From Actinokineospora baliensis (GTDB taxonomy: Bacteria; Actinomycetota; Actinomycetes; Mycobacteriales; Pseudonocardiaceae), in the NCBI RefSeq assembly GCF_016907695.1, contig NZ_JAFBCK010000001.1:620001-684000 (forward strand): DNA of 64,000 nt, in the 5' to 3' direction. The notes under the pieces are model-generated. The model worked only from the letters and a program-made list of their open reading frames with translations, had not been told where the DNA came from and searched no databases. Of this stretch, positions 55,011 to 64,000 are shown in pieces. The first letter of the stretch is position 1, and each line of letters starts with the position of its first letter. The position numbers and the translations under genes are program-made.

Positions 55011-56645
55011 TCAGCCGCCCGGCGTCGGTTGCGGTTGTTGGACCGGCAGCGCCGACGGCGTGGTGGACGGGAACCTGCCCGCGTCGACCGGCACCACGTC
55101 GTAGGTCTGCAGCACGTCCCTGGTGTTGAGCGAGGCGCCGTTGGGCAGCAGCCGCACGATCGCGTCCGGTGCGGGCAACTGGTCGGCGAGGCCGAGCGCG
55201 GCGGCGGTCCGCTGGTCGGGGATGCCGAACTTCACGCCGCGGTCGGAGATCAGGTAGATCGGCCCGGTCGCGAAGTCCTGCGGCGAGGTGGCGCCGCGCA
55301 CGACGGCCGCCCGGCCCGGCGGCATGTAGAAGTAGTTGAGCCGCTCCCCGTCCGCGCTCGGCGTGGTCACCTCGATGGAGGCGGGCTTGCCGGTCGCGTT
55401 GCGCGGCAACGGCATCTCCTTGCCGATGTGCACCTCGGTGTGCTGTTCGGCGGTGGGGCCGGAGCCGACGATGTTCCACCCCAGGCAGGCGACGGGGTAG
55501 TTCACCGGGCTGAGCACCTCGGGGACGACCTCGGGGTAGGAGTTGTCGTCGATGGGGGGTGTGGCCGAGGAGGCCGGGATCTGGTCCGGCCGGACCTTGG
55601 TGATCTCCGCGCCGCCCTCGGTCGTGGTGAACCGGATCAGGTCCGCGGTGGTCTTCTTCACCTGCTGCACGCCGTCGACGAGCACCACGTAGTAGTCGGT
55701 GCGGCCCGCGCGCTCCACCTGCACGACCGACCCGACCGGCATGCCGTTGACGTCGACCTGGCTCTTCTCGCCCCGCCCCGGGATGGTCGGCGGGGTGAGC
55801 GCCGGGGCCTCCGGGATGGCGTTGAGCAGGCCCGTGGTGATCTGCCTGGTGGAGCTGTCCGACAGCGCGAGCGCCGCGCGGACGTTGCCCTTGCTCATGT
55901 CCACCTTGGCGCGCACCGTGTTGGCGTTCTTGATGTTCGCCGTCGCCGGGGTGCGGTAGACCAGGTAGGTGTCCTTGGTCGCGGACTTGACCAGCAGCGC
56001 TTCCTCGGCGGCCAGCTCGGGGCCGAGCTCGGTGACCCCGCCTGCCACGGTCGTCTCGATCTTGTTCTCGGCGGCCTTGTTGTTCAGGCTCGGGTCGAGC
56101 TTGTACTCGTCGCACACCGCCCAGTCGGCGCCGATGCGCTGGCCCGCGCCCGGCAGCAGCTGCGGGCCGTCCTGGATGCCGGTGAGCCGGTCGCGCGGGA
56201 TGCCGACCAGCTTGTCGTCCGGGATCACCTCGGCCTCGGTCGGCGCGGTCGTGCCGCCGCCGTCGGTCTGGCTGCCCGGCTGGCCCTGCGCGCCGGGGTT
56301 GGTGCGGGCGAGCAGCAGCAGCCGCGCCGAGGCGAGGTTGAAGGTGGGGATGAGCACCTTCCCCTTCTCGGTGTTGGTGAGCAGCACGTACACCGCGCCG
56401 GAGGGCTTGGCGATGATGATCCCGGACTCGTTGGGCAGCTTCGGCGCGGGCTTGAGCAGCCCGTAGACCAGGAAGCCGACCATGGCGACCGCGGCGATGC
56501 AGATCCCGACCACGGTGGCCCTGCTGTGCGTGCGCATCGGGTCGTGCAGCATGACCGCGTCCTTGCGCACCAGGGCGGATTGCATCCGCCGCAGCACGAA
56601 GCGGTACGCCTGGACCTGGGACTTGGTTGTCGGTGTTGATGGCAT
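55011..56645 (-). CDS. eccB: Type VII secretion protein EccB
   Basis: 544 residues. Conserved N-terminus (MPSTPTTKSQVQAYRFVLRR, residues 1-20), one span (ATVVGICIAAVAMVGFLVYG, about 46-65) and a large periplasmic part of EccB repeats with Cys in DWAVCDEYKLD and PVACLGWNIV. ATG 56645 fits the family start; the open frame beyond is in the divergent eccE leader. C-terminus is Pro-rich. Confidence 0.93.
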   Translation of the reverse strand: MPSTPTTKSQVQAYRFVLRRMQSALVRKDAVMLHDPMRTHSRATVVGICIAAVAMVGFLVYGLLKPAPKLPNESGIIIAKPSGAVYVLLTNTEKGKVLIPTFNLASARLLLLARTNPGAQGQPGSQTDGGGTTAPTEAEVIPDDKLVGIPRDRLTGIQDGPQLLPGAGQRIGADWAVCDEYKLDPSLNNKAAENKIETTVAGGVTELGPELAAEEALLVKSATKDTYLVYRTPATANIKNANTVRAKVDMSKGNVRAALALSDSSTRQITTGLLNAIPEAPALTPPTIPGRGEKSQVDVNGMPVGSVVQVERAGRTDYYVVLVDGVQQVKKTTADLIRFTTTEGGAEITKVRPDQIPASSATPPIDDNSYPEVVPEVLSPVNYPVACLGWNIVGSGPTAEQHTEVHIGKEMPLPRNATGKPASIEVTTPSADGERLNYFYMPPGRAAVVRGATSPQDFATGPIYLISDRGVKFGIPDQRTAAALGLADQLPAPDAIVRLLPNGASLNTRDVLQTYDVVPVDAGRFPSTTPSALPVQQPQPTPGG

Positions 56646-56729
56646 TCTCGGCCTGCTGCTCTCCCCGTCGCGGTACGGTTCCGCAGGATAGCCGTACGGT
56701 GTCGGCTGGAAGCGGGTCTCCGGGAAACC

Positions 56730-56738
56730 TGTGGACAA
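56730..56738. promoter_or_regulatory. TGTGGACAA word upstream of eccE
   Basis: TGTGGACAA with flanking CCTGTGGACAAC, 38 bases before the eccE ATG in the eccB/eccE divergent region, as upstream of eccD. Confidence 0.35.
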
Positions 56739-56776
56739 CCCGCGCGGTGGCCGGACGAGGGGAAGAGAACGAGCGG

Positions 56777-58321
56777 ATGTCGGTGAGCACGTCTGGACGG
56801 CACGGCCGCACGCCTCCCCCTGGTCAGCCACCCCGCCCGGCAGGCCCGCCGCCGGGACCCGGTCCCGGCAGGCCACCCGGCCCACCGCACGGTGCACAAC
56901 CTCCTGGCGCACAACCCCCGGGCGCACAGCCTCCCGGCGCACAGCCCCCTGGCGCCAAGCCACCCGGCCCGCCGCCGGGCAACCAGCCTCCCGGCCCGCC
57001 GCACGGCGGCCAACCGCCGGGACCGCCCCCCGGGGCCAAGCCACCCGGTCCGCCGCCGGGCGCCCAGCCGCCGCGGCCCGCCACCCGGGTGTCCGCGCGC
57101 AGGCGCAACCGGGGCGCGAGCCTCGGCGCGCTGCCGGTGGCGAACCTCGTGGTGCTGGAGGTCGGCGTCGCGATCGGCTTGGTGCTGCTGGCGATCGACG
57201 TGAAGCTGGTCTACGTCGCGATCGCGGTCGCCGCCGTCGCGCTGGTGGTCGCGTTCCTGCGGTGGCGCGGCCGCTGGTTCACCCAGTGGATCGGCCTGAC
57301 CGTGCGCTACACGTTCCGCTCGCACTCCCGGGTCAGCAAGCCCGCTGCCCCGGTGAGCATCGAGGAGTTGGCCGCCACCGACGGGTCCGCGGTCACCGGC
57401 CCGGACGACCCCAGGGTGAGCCTGCTGCGGTTGGCCGTGCCCGACCTGGTCGTCGCGCACGGGGTCGACCACGAGCGCAGGCCGCTGGGCATGGCCTGGC
57501 ACGAGGGCACCTGGACCGCGGTGCTGCTGGTGGACCCGGCGCCCGCGCTGGTCAGCCAGGTCGGGTCGACGCCGAGCCTGCCGCTCGGCGCGCTGGCGCC
57601 GTGCCTGGAGGACCGCGGTGTGGTGCTCGACGCGATCCAGGTGATCTGGCACTGCTACCCGGGTAGCGCGGCCCTGCCGCCCAACTCCCCCGCGCTGGCG
57701 TCGTACCTGGAGGTGCTCGGCCCGCTGTCCGCGGCGGCCAGGCGCACCACCTGGGTCGCGGTGCGGCTGGACCCGAGGCGCTGCCCGGCGGCGGTCCGCG
57801 AGCGCGGCGGCGGCGTCGTCGGCGCGCACCGGGCGCTGATCGGCGCGCTGTCGCGGGTGCGCAACGCGCTGGAGTCGCGCGGGGTGCCGACCCGCCCGCT
57901 GGACCCGGACGAGCTGCTCAAGGCGGGCATCGCCGCGGCCGAGCTGACCGGGGTCGCCGGGTCGAACACCCCGGTCGGCCTGCGCGAGCGCTGGACCGGG
58001 GTCACCGCGGCGGGCATCGGGCACGCCAGCTACGCGATCACCGGCTGGCCGCAGGGCAAGGCGGCGACCACCCTCAACGCGCTGACCGGGGTGCGCGCGC
58101 TGTCGGCGACCGTGGCGATGTCGATCTCGCCGGGTGCTGACGACGGCCAGGTCGGCCTGCGCGGCCTGGTCCGGGTCAGCGCCCGCACGCCGGAGGAGCT
58201 CAGCCACGCCGACGAGCGGCTCGACGCGATCTCCGACCGGCTGGGGATCACCCTGACCCCGCTGCGCGGCCTGCAGGTCGCCGGGCTGGCCGCCACGCTG
58301 CCGCTGGGAGGGCAGGCATGA
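56777..58321 (+). CDS. eccE: Type VII secretion protein EccE
   Basis: 514 residues. Cytoplasmic N-terminus of about 95 residues built of PPGAQ/PPGAK-type proline repeats, two spans (ANLVVLEVGVAIGLVLLAID and VYVAIAVAAVALVVAFLRW) and the EccE domain (ISIEELAATD... DRLGITLTPLRGLQVAGLAA). ATG 56777 is the first Met after the eccB/eccE leader. The mycobacterial ESX-4 lacks eccE, so this locus has a fuller set. Ends ATGA into the repeat block. Confidence 0.88.
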   Translation: MSVSTSGRHGRTPPPGQPPRPAGPPPGPGPGRPPGPPHGAQPPGAQPPGAQPPGAQPPGAKPPGPPPGNQPPGPPHGGQPPGPPPGAKPPGPPPGAQPPRPATRVSARRRNRGASLGALPVANLVVLEVGVAIGLVLLAIDVKLVYVAIAVAAVALVVAFLRWRGRWFTQWIGLTVRYTFRSHSRVSKPAAPVSIEELAATDGSAVTGPDDPRVSLLRLAVPDLVVAHGVDHERRPLGMAWHEGTWTAVLLVDPAPALVSQVGSTPSLPLGALAPCLEDRGVVLDAIQVIWHCYPGSAALPPNSPALASYLEVLGPLSAAARRTTWVAVRLDPRRCPAAVRERGGGVVGAHRALIGALSRVRNALESRGVPTRPLDPDELLKAGIAAAELTGVAGSNTPVGLRERWTGVTAAGIGHASYAITGWPQGKAATTLNALTGVRALSATVAMSISPGADDGQVGLRGLVRVSARTPEELSHADERLDAISDRLGITLTPLRGLQVAGLAATLPLGGQA

Positions 58322-58467
58322 GCCCCGGCGGTACGCCGTACAACCACAGCGCGGTGCCGCGCGAGAACCGCACCCACCCGTTCGCGGCTGGGAGAACGCG
58401 CATGATGCCGAGCCGCGGCACCCGCGTGCTCCCCGCTGCGCGGTCATCGCTGGGAGGGCAGACATGA
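58318..58467 (+). CDS. Mini-ORF in repeat unit 1
   Basis: 49 codons from ATG to TGA: MSPGGTPYNHSAVPRENRTH, then PFAAGRTRMMPSRGTRVLPA and ARSSLGGQT. Its ATG lies inside the eccE stop (ATGA) and its stop overlaps the next ATG. Predicted basic, no hydrophobic segment. Coupling and GGGAGG ribosome sites are what would be needed for expression, but no homologue is known to me and it may simply be a repeat artefact. Confidence 0.35.
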   Translation: MSPGGTPYNHSAVPRENRTHPFAAGRTRMMPSRGTRVLPAARSSLGGQT

Positions 58468-58613
58468 GCCCCGGCGGTACGCCGTACAACCACAGCGCGG
58501 TGCCGCGCGAAAACCGCACCCACCCGTTCGCGGCTGGGAGAACGCGCATGATGCCGAGCCGCGGCACCCGCGTGCTCCCCGCTGCGCGGTCATCGCTGGG
58601 AGGGCAGACATGA
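58464..58613 (+). CDS. Mini-ORF in repeat unit 2
   Basis: Same 49-residue product as unit 1, with the same ATGA overlaps. Confidence 0.35.
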   Translation: MSPGGTPYNHSAVPRENRTHPFAAGRTRMMPSRGTRVLPAARSSLGGQT

Positions 58614-58759
58614 GCCCCGGCGGTACGCCGTACAACCACAGCGCGGTGCCGCGCGAAAACCGCACCCACCCGTTCGCGGCTGGGAGAACGCGCATGATGC
58701 CGAGCCGCGGCACCCGCGTGCTCCCCGCTGCGCGGTCATCGCTGGGAGGGCAGACATGA
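58610..58759 (+). CDS. Mini-ORF in repeat unit 3
   Basis: Same 49-residue product; its TGA overlaps the ATG of the 242-residue gene at 58756. Confidence 0.35.
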   Translation: MSPGGTPYNHSAVPRENRTHPFAAGRTRMMPSRGTRVLPAARSSLGGQT

Positions 58760-59484
58760 GTTCGAGCCGGTTGCTCGACACCAAGGGCGGTGCCGGGGGC
58801 ATCGCGCCGGAGTTCCTCGTCTCGCCGGACATGCTCGACGCGGTCAGCCCGTCCGGGGACCGCGGCGGGATGGTGCTCGGGTCGGGGCTGCAGGGCGAGC
58901 CGCTGACGATCTCCGCGCTGCGGCCCGCGCCGACCAGGATCGTGCTGGTGGGTGGTCTGTACCTGGCCAGGCAGGTGGCGCTGCGGGCGATGGCCGTCGG
59001 CGCCTGGGTGGTGGTCGCCACCGGGCGGCCCGCCGCCTGGCAGGTGCTGCAGAAGGCCGCGGGCACCGGGCCGGACGGCCGTCCCGCGCCCCTGGTGCAG
59101 ATCCGCAGGCTCAGCCCGGTGGAGCTGCCGCGGCCGTCGGAGGACGGTCCGCTGCTGGTCGTGCACGACGGCGGGCCCACCCCGCAGGAGCTGTTCCCGC
59201 CCCGCTCGCCGTGGCAGACCACGGTCTACGTGCTGCCCTACATGCACCCGCAGGCGGGCGCGACGGCCAACGCCGCCGACCTGGTGCTGCTGCAGCGGCT
59301 CCCGGTCGGGCAGGCCCAGTTGGCCGCGCGGGTGTGGCGGCTGCCCCCGCCGATGGTCCAGCAGTTGACCACGCTCGCCGACGACCAGGTGGTCGCGCTG
59401 GGCAAGAACCTGTGGCGCCCGCTGCGGTTGGTGACCACGCAGAAGGAACAGCAGATCCTGGGCCCGGTCCGCCGAGGAGACTAG
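58756..59484 (+). CDS. ESX-locus protein downstream of eccE, unknown
   Basis: 242 residues, soluble, mixed alpha/beta. TRIVLVGGLYLARQVALRAM (about 63-82) resembles a Rossmann-like strand-loop-helix, followed by WVVVATGRPAAWQVLQKAAG and LLVVHDGGPTPQELFPPRS. No known catalytic motif. Coupled by ATGA to the repeat block and hence to eccE. Possibly a cytoplasmic accessory of the ESX complex (position only). Confidence 0.6.
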   Translation: MSSSRLLDTKGGAGGIAPEFLVSPDMLDAVSPSGDRGGMVLGSGLQGEPLTISALRPAPTRIVLVGGLYLARQVALRAMAVGAWVVVATGRPAAWQVLQKAAGTGPDGRPAPLVQIRRLSPVELPRPSEDGPLLVVHDGGPTPQELFPPRSPWQTTVYVLPYMHPQAGATANAADLVLLQRLPVGQAQLAARVWRLPPPMVQQLTTLADDQVVALGKNLWRPLRLVTTQKEQQILGPVRRGD

Positions 59485-59896
59485 CGTCACAAAGGTGCGC
59501 GCAGGGTAATCACCCGGGTTCTCCGCGTGGTTTTCCGAGCCCATTTTCCGCGCTACCGTCCCGCAACCGTCGCGCACCGGATCCGAATACGAACACCCGG
59601 TGTCCTAAACCGGCGACCCCCGGTGGGATTCCGGACGTCCGTCACACCGTCCGCAACCGTGATGCCTCAGAAGTACCCCCGATCGGCCGAACTGACAGAC
59701 CCGAGCGGAGTTAACGGGTAACCGAGAGCTCCGTGACTGTCGGTCTCAGGCACACGAACGGGTCGGTCCCCCCTTCGCGGCACGAGATCACCGGAGAAGG
59801 AAAGTCGTCGTTTCCGCGCGCCTGCTCCTCCCGGTGATCCCGTTTCCGCGAAACGGTCCGGCACGCTTGGTGTCCTCCTGTGAAGGAGTCCAAGGA
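59485..59896. other. Leader region before the subtilase gene
   Basis: 412 bases without a credible gene. Near 59700 a nested short hairpin CGGAGTTAACGGGTAACCG (CGGAG/CTCCG and GTTA/TAAC) may belong to a structured 5' leader. A c-di-AMP (ydaO) riboswitch was considered and not supported. No terminator was found right after 59484. Confidence 0.4.
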
Positions 59897-61525
59897 ATGG
59901 GTATGTCTCGCGCCGCACGGATGCGGCGAATCGGCGGAATCGGTCTCGCGGTCACCGCGACGGTCGCCACCGCCGCTGTCGGTTTCAGTCTGTCCAACTC
60001 GGCCACGGCCGCCGAAGGCCCCATCCTGGGTGCCGACAAGCCGACCGCCATCGCGGGCAGCTACATCGTCGTCCTCAAGGACGGGGTCTCCGCCGCGGCG
60101 GCCACCTCGACCTCCGACGGCATCACCAAGAAGTTCGGCGGCACCATCAAGCAGCGCTTCTCCCAGACGGTGAAGGGCTACTCGGCCAAGATGACCGAGC
60201 AGCAGGCCAAGTACACCGCGGCGGACCCGTCGGTCGCCTACGTCGAGGCCGACCAGAAGGTCGTCGCCAGCGCCGACCAGCTGACCCCGCCGTCGTGGGG
60301 CCTCGACCGCGTCGACCAGGCCGCGCTGCCGCTGAACAACAAGTACACCTACGCCACCACCGCGTCGAACGTGAACGTCTACGTCATCGACACCGGCGTC
60401 AACCTCACGCACGCCGACTTCGGCGGGCGCGCGGTCAGCGGCACCGACAAGGTGGACAACGACAACAACGCCACCGACTGCAACGGCCACGGCACGCACG
60501 TGGCGGGCACCATCGCGGGCAGCACCTACGGCGTCGCCAAGGCCGCCAAGATCATCGGCGTCCGGGTGCTCGACTGCAACGGCTCCGGCAGCACCGCCGG
60601 GGTCATCGCCGGTGTCGACTGGGTGACCGCGAACCGGGTCAAGCCCGCCGTGGCCAACATGAGCCTCGGCGGCGCCGCCTCCACCGCGCTCGACCAGGCC
60701 GTGCAGCGCTCCATCGCCGCGGGCGTCACCTACGCGGTGGCCGGTGGCAACTCCAACGCCAACGCCTGCTCGTACTCCCCGGCCCGCGTGCCGGAGGCGA
60801 TCACCGTCGGCGCCACCACGAAGACCGATGCCCGCGCCAGCTTCTCCAACTACGGCACGTGCACCGACATCTTCGCCCCGGGCGAGGGCATCACCTCGGC
60901 GTGGATCGGCGGCACCACCGCCAAGAACACCATCTCCGGCACCTCGATGGCTTCCCCGCACGTGGCGGGCGTGGCCGCGCTCTACCTGGCCACCAACCCG
61001 AACGCCACCCCGGCGCAGGTCGCCACCGCCCTGCTGGGCGCCGCGGCCACCGGCAAGGTCACCAACGAGGGCACCGGCTCGCCGAACAAGCTGCTGCAGG
61101 TCGTCGCGGCCCCCACCACGACGCCCACCCCGACCCCGACGCCCACGCCCACCCCGACCCCCACGCCGACCCCGGTCGGCTGCGCCGCGGTCACCGCCGC
61201 GACCAAGGTCACCATCCCGGACATGGGCGCCGCGGTCACCAGCCAGGTCACCGTCAACTGCACCGGCAAGGCCGACGTGGCCAGCAAGGTCACCGTCGAC
61301 GTCATCCACACCTACCGCGGTGACATCAGCATCGACCTGATCGCGCCGGACGGCACCACCTACCGGCTGAAGAACACCTCCACCAGCGACTCGGCGGACA
61401 ACATCAAGGAGACCTACACGGTCAACCTGTCCGCCAAGAACGCCGCAGGCATCTGGAAGCTGTCGGTCAAGGACGGCTACAAGGCCGACGTCGGCTACCT
61501 CAACAGCTGGACCCTCGACGTCTGA
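59897..61525 (+). CDS. Secreted subtilase with inhibitor and P domain
   Basis: 542 residues. Signal peptide ([20 protein letters not shown], 15-34), inhibitor I9 propeptide (about 50-125; [10 protein letters not shown] ... AYVEADQKV), S8 catalytic domain with Asp165 ([13 protein letters not shown]), His198 (NGHGTHVAG) and Ser350 ([13 protein letters not shown]), a TPTP repeat linker and a C-terminal proprotein-convertase P domain ([16 protein letters not shown] ... [10 protein letters not shown]). GAAGGAG 8 bases before ATG 59897. Exported protease, likely for nutrient or wall protein processing. Confidence 0.93.
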   Translation: MGMSRAARMRRIGGIGLAVTATVATAAVGFSLSNSATAAEGPILGADKPTAIAGSYIVVLKDGVSAAAATSTSDGITKKFGGTIKQRFSQTVKGYSAKMTEQQAKYTAADPSVAYVEADQKVVASADQLTPPSWGLDRVDQAALPLNNKYTYATTASNVNVYVIDTGVNLTHADFGGRAVSGTDKVDNDNNATDCNGHGTHVAGTIAGSTYGVAKAAKIIGVRVLDCNGSGSTAGVIAGVDWVTANRVKPAVANMSLGGAASTALDQAVQRSIAAGVTYAVAGGNSNANACSYSPARVPEAITVGATTKTDARASFSNYGTCTDIFAPGEGITSAWIGGTTAKNTISGTSMASPHVAGVAALYLATNPNATPAQVATALLGAAATGKVTNEGTGSPNKLLQVVAAPTTTPTPTPTPTPTPTPTPTPVGCAAVTAATKVTIPDMGAAVTSQVTVNCTGKADVASKVTVDVIHTYRGDISIDLIAPDGTTYRLKNTSTSDSADNIKETYTVNLSAKNAAGIWKLSVKDGYKADVGYLNSWTLDV

Positions 61526-61562
61526 TCGAGACAACCCACCCAGAAGTCCGTAACAGGTGATC

Positions 61563-61596
61563 GACCCCCGGGAGACACGGACGTCTCCCGGGGGTC
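61563..61596. terminator. Terminator between subtilase and truA
   Basis: Perfect 14-base arms (61563-61576, 61583-61596) with 6-base loop between convergent genes ending 61525 and 61607. Confidence 0.85.
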
Positions 61597-61606
61597 ACAC
61601 CCGTGT

Positions 61607-62452
61607 CTACCGGGTCCGCACGCGCCGGGTCTGCTCGGCGCGCAGGGCCAGGTCCTCGTCAGCCGGGTAGTCGACGGCGGTGAGGGCGAGGCCGTGGGCG
61701 GGGGCGACGGTGATGGCGCTGGGGCGGGTGGTGGCGGTCAGCATGGACGCGGGCCAGTCGAGGGGTTTGCGGGACTCGCCGACGGCCAGGAGGGCGCCGA
61801 CGAGGCTGCGGACCATGGAGTGGCAGAAGGCGTCCGCCGAGACGAAGGCGGTCAGGGTGCCGTCGGCGGACCTGGTCCACTCGAGGCGCTGGAGCTCGCG
61901 GATCGTCGTCGCGCCCTCGCGGCGCTTGCAGAAGGCGACGAAGTCGTGTTCGCCCAACAGCAGTGCCGAGGCCGCGTTGAGGGCGTCCAGGTCGAGCGGC
62001 CGGGGCCAGGTGACGACGTGGTTGCGGCGCAAGGGATCCGCGGTCCACTGCCGGTCGCACACCCGGTACTCGTAGTGGCGGCGCAGCGCCCCGAAGCGCG
62101 CGTCGAACTCTGCGGGGACCCGCCGCGCACCGGTGACCCGAACATCCGCGGGCAACGCTCGCCCAAGCCGGAACACCAGTCCGTCGGGGTCGACGTCCGC
62201 GGGCAGATCCGCGTGCGCGACCTGGCCCGTCGCGTGCACGCCCGCGTCCGTGCGGCCCGCCACGGTGAGCCGGACCTTGCGGCGCAGGACGTGGAAGAGC
62301 GCTTCCTCCAGCACACCGCACACCGTGCGCCGCTCGGGCTGCACGGCCCACCCGGAGAAGTCGGTGCCGTCGTAGGCGATGTCGAGCCGAACGCGGACGA
62401 GCCCGCCGTCCCCGGTGGGTTCGGCGGGCTCGTCGCGGTGCTGCTGGGTCAG
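61607..62452 (-). CDS. truA: tRNA pseudouridine(38-40) synthase TruA
   Basis: 281 residues with the start taken at CTG 62452. Catalytic Asp in [17 protein letters not shown]. The family N-terminus [18 protein letters not shown] lies upstream of the first GTG (62344), so a start there would delete an essential strand. No ATG, GTG or TTG exists in frame between the rplQ stop and this segment; CTG 62452 overlaps the rplQ TGA (CTGA), which suggests a coupled non-standard start. Nearby CTC/GTC codons are less likely. Operon rpoA-rplQ-truA. Confidence 0.85.
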   Translation of the reverse strand: MTQQHRDEPAEPTGDGGLVRVRLDIAYDGTDFSGWAVQPERRTVCGVLEEALFHVLRRKVRLTVAGRTDAGVHATGQVAHADLPADVDPDGLVFRLGRALPADVRVTGARRVPAEFDARFGALRRHYEYRVCDRQWTADPLRRNHVVTWPRPLDLDALNAASALLLGEHDFVAFCKRREGATTIRELQRLEWTRSADGTLTAFVSADAFCHSMVRSLVGALLAVGESRKPLDWPASMLTATTRPSAITVAPAHGLALTAVDYPADEDLALRAEQTRRVRTR

Positions 62453-63009
62453 GACTTGTCCTTGTCCTCAGCGGACTCGGTGGCCTCGCTGGTCTCCGCG
62501 GCCTCAGTGGTGTCGGCCTCGGGGGCGTCCTCCACCTTGTCCTCGACCTTGGCGTCCTCGACCGTGGTCTCCTCCGCCGCGGGCGCCTCGTCCTTCTTGG
62601 CGTCCTTGGCGAACTTGGTCTTGCGCGCGGCCTCGGCCTCGGCGGTGACCGTCTTCTCCTGGATCAGCTCGATCACGGCCATGGGGGCGTTGTCGCCCTT
62701 GCGCGGCATGGTCTTGGTGATCCGGGTGTAGCCACCGTTGCGGTCGCTGAAGAACGGGCCGATCTCGGTGCACAGGCGCTGCACGACGTCCTTGTCGCGG
62801 ATCACCTTCATGATCTCGCGGCGGTTGTGCAGGTCACCGACCTTCGCCTTGGTGATCAGCTTCTCGGCGTAGGGGCGCAACCGCTTCGCCTTGGCCTCGG
62901 TGGTGGTGATCCGGCCGTGCTCGAACAGCGCGGTGGCCAGGTTGGCCAGCAGCAGCCGCTCGTGGGCCGGGCCGCCGCCGAGGCGGGCGCCCTTGGTTGG
63001 GGTGGGCAT
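62449..63009 (-). CDS. rplQ: 50S ribosomal protein L17 with acidic tail
   Basis: 186 residues; the L17 core (1-118, [60 protein letters not shown]) is followed by an Ala/Glu/Asp-rich tail of ~65 residues ([20 protein letters not shown]), as in other actinobacterial L17. 46 bases downstream of rpoA. Confidence 0.95.
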   Translation of the reverse strand: MPTPTKGARLGGGPAHERLLLANLATALFEHGRITTTEAKAKRLRPYAEKLITKAKVGDLHNRREIMKVIRDKDVVQRLCTEIGPFFSDRNGGYTRITKTMPRKGDNAPMAVIELIQEKTVTAEAEAARKTKFAKDAKKDEAPAAEETTVEDAKVEDKVEDAPEADTTEAAETSEATESAEDKDKS

Positions 63010-63055
63010 TGCTTGCTCCTTGGGGAAATCCGCGGCTCAGGGAGTCCAATCAGGA

Positions 63056-64000
63056 CTAGAGCTGCTCGGTCTCTGCGTAGTCCTGGCCGTCGTCGGTGCC
63101 GGTGTCCGCGCTGTCGGTCCACGTGTCGGCAGCGAAGTCGGTCGCGGCCGCGGTGGGGTCGAACCCGGGCGGGCTGTCCTTGAGCGCCAGGCCCAGGCCG
63201 ACGAGCTTCATCTTGACCTCGTCGATGGACTTGGCACCGAAGTTGCGGATGTCCAGCAGGTCCGCCTCGCTGCGCGAGACGAGCTCACCCACGGTGTGGA
63301 TGCCCTCGCGCTTGAGGCAGTTGTAGGAGCGCACGGTGAGGTCGAGGTCCTCGATCGGCATCGCGTAGGCGGCGATGGTGTCCGCTTCCTGCGGCGACGG
63401 GCCGATCTCGATGCCCTCGGCGTCGACGTTGAGCTCGCGCGCCAACCCGAACAGCTCGACCAGCGTCTTGCCGGCGGACGCCACGGCGTCGCGCGGGGTG
63501 ATCGACGGCTTGGTCTCCACGTCCAGGATGAGCTTGTCGAAGTCGGTGCGCTGCTCGACGCGGGTGGCCTCGACCTTGTAGGTGACCTTGAGGACCGGCG
63601 AGTAGATCGAGTCGACCGGGATCCGGCCGATCTCCGCGCCCGCCTGCTTGTTCTGCACGGCGGGGACGTAGCCGCGACCGCGCTCGACGACGAGCTCGAT
63701 CTCCAGCTTGCCCTTGCCGTTCAGGGTCGCGATGTGCAGGTCGGGGTTGTGCACCGTGACGCCGGCTGGCGGCACGATGTCACCGGCGGTCACCTCACCG
63801 GGGCCCTGCTTGCGCAGGTACATCGTCACCGGCTCGTCCTCCTCCGAGGAGACGACGAGCTCCTTGAGGTTGAGGATGATGTCGGTGACGTCCTCCTTGA
63901 CCCCCGGCACGGTGGTGAACTCGTGCAGCACGCCGTCGATGCGGATGCTGGTGACCGAGGCGCCGGGGATCGAGGACAGCAGGGTCCGCCGCAGCGAGTT
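63056..64000 (-). CDS. rpoA: RNA polymerase alpha subunit, partial
   Basis: Partial: the window ends inside the gene, and the first visible residues are [21 protein letters not shown], in the alpha N-terminal domain. Alpha-NTD motifs [20 protein letters not shown] and ending with the alpha-CTD ([46 protein letters not shown]). About 35 N-terminal residues are missing. Confidence 0.96.
   Translation of the reverse strand, partial: NSLRRTLLSSIPGASVTSIRIDGVLHEFTTVPGVKEDVTDIILNLKELVVSSEEDEPVTMYLRKQGPGEVTAGDIVPPAGVTVHNPDLHIATLNGKGKLEIELVVERGRGYVPAVQNKQAGAEIGRIPVDSIYSPVLKVTYKVEATRVEQRTDFDKLILDVETKPSITPRDAVASAGKTLVELFGLARELNVDAEGIEIGPSPQEADTIAAYAMPIEDLDLTVRSYNCLKREGIHTVGELVSRSEADLLDIRNFGAKSIDEVKMKLVGLGLALKDSPPGFDPTAAATDFAADTWTDSADTGTDDGQDYAETEQL

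Larger units (their letters stand above)
58318..58755 (+). repeat. Three tandem 146 bp repeats between eccE and next gene
   Basis: Units 58318-58463, 58464-58609 and 58610-58755. Units 2 and 3 are identical; unit 1 differs by one synonymous base (GAG/GAA) and its preceding junction base (GGCATG against GACATG). Each unit begins with ATGAGCCCCGGCGGTACGCC and ends CTGGGAGGGCAGAC, which supplies a Shine-Dalgarno GGGAGG for the next ATG. The end of eccE has the same CTGGGAGGGCAG. Confidence 0.95.

Noticed and set aside
58248..58669. Minus-strand frames reading through the 146 bp repeats
   Set aside because: They are antisense to eccE and the plus-strand mini-ORFs, lack ribosome sites and reflect repeat periodicity only.
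59485..59896. ydaO/c-di-AMP riboswitch upstream of the subtilase
   Set aside because: A short CGAACTGACAG segment recalled the motif, but the order of conserved blocks and the pairing are not present.

Overview
The window is a high-GC actinobacterial chromosome segment. It most resembles a mycelial Pseudonocardiaceae-type genome: a bldM-like regulator and a whiB3 ortholog sit beside core genes, and many starts are GTG. The gene order follows the stretch of Mycobacterium tuberculosis from choD to rpoA (Rv3409c to Rv3457c, from memory), so most of it is conserved backbone. No tRNA, rRNA, CRISPR, phage or transposase gene was recognised.

1-13,480: a choD-like oxidoreductase, a GNAT acetyltransferase, guaB3, guaB, a DUF5319-type gene, anti-sigma rsdA, sigD, a BldM-like orphan regulator with a degenerate receiver domain, a helical protein, a CarH-like MerR/cobalamin regulator divergent from whiB3, then groES-groEL1 behind a CIRCE operator. 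Decayed fragments of a PadR-type locus follow.

13,500-19,310: accessory region. Two roughly 0.7 kb arms in inverted orientation, each holding three copies of a ~107 bp repeat with mirror-image spacing, flank a divergent phoD/patatin pair. Each repeat copy has two DnaA-box-like TNTCCACA words and a conserved promoter-like TTGACA block. A GNAT gene and a pentapeptide-repeat membrane protein lie outside the arms.

19,257-32,950: tsaD, rimI, tsaB and (further on) tsaE for the tRNA t6A modification, with alr, an NAD(P)HX repair gene and glmS, mostly in tightly overlapping order. An acyl/malonyl-CoA ligase plus carboxyltransferase pair, a secreted beta-trefoil lectin, a HAD phosphatase and two alpha/beta hydrolases are interspersed.

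32,940-59,484: an ESX-4-like type VII secretion locus interrupted by glmM and rplM-rpsI. It has WXG100 genes, EspC-like small proteins, large PPE-like proteins with a shared C-terminal tail, an Hsp70-like Rv3446c-family protein, eccC, eccD, mycP, eccB and eccE. Three tandem 146 bp repeats, each a translationally coupled mini-ORF, separate eccE from the last gene. Decayed tandem copies of the eccC 3' end follow eccC.

59,485-64,000: a secreted subtilase with a P domain, then truA, rplQ and the 3' part of rpoA, which runs off the window.
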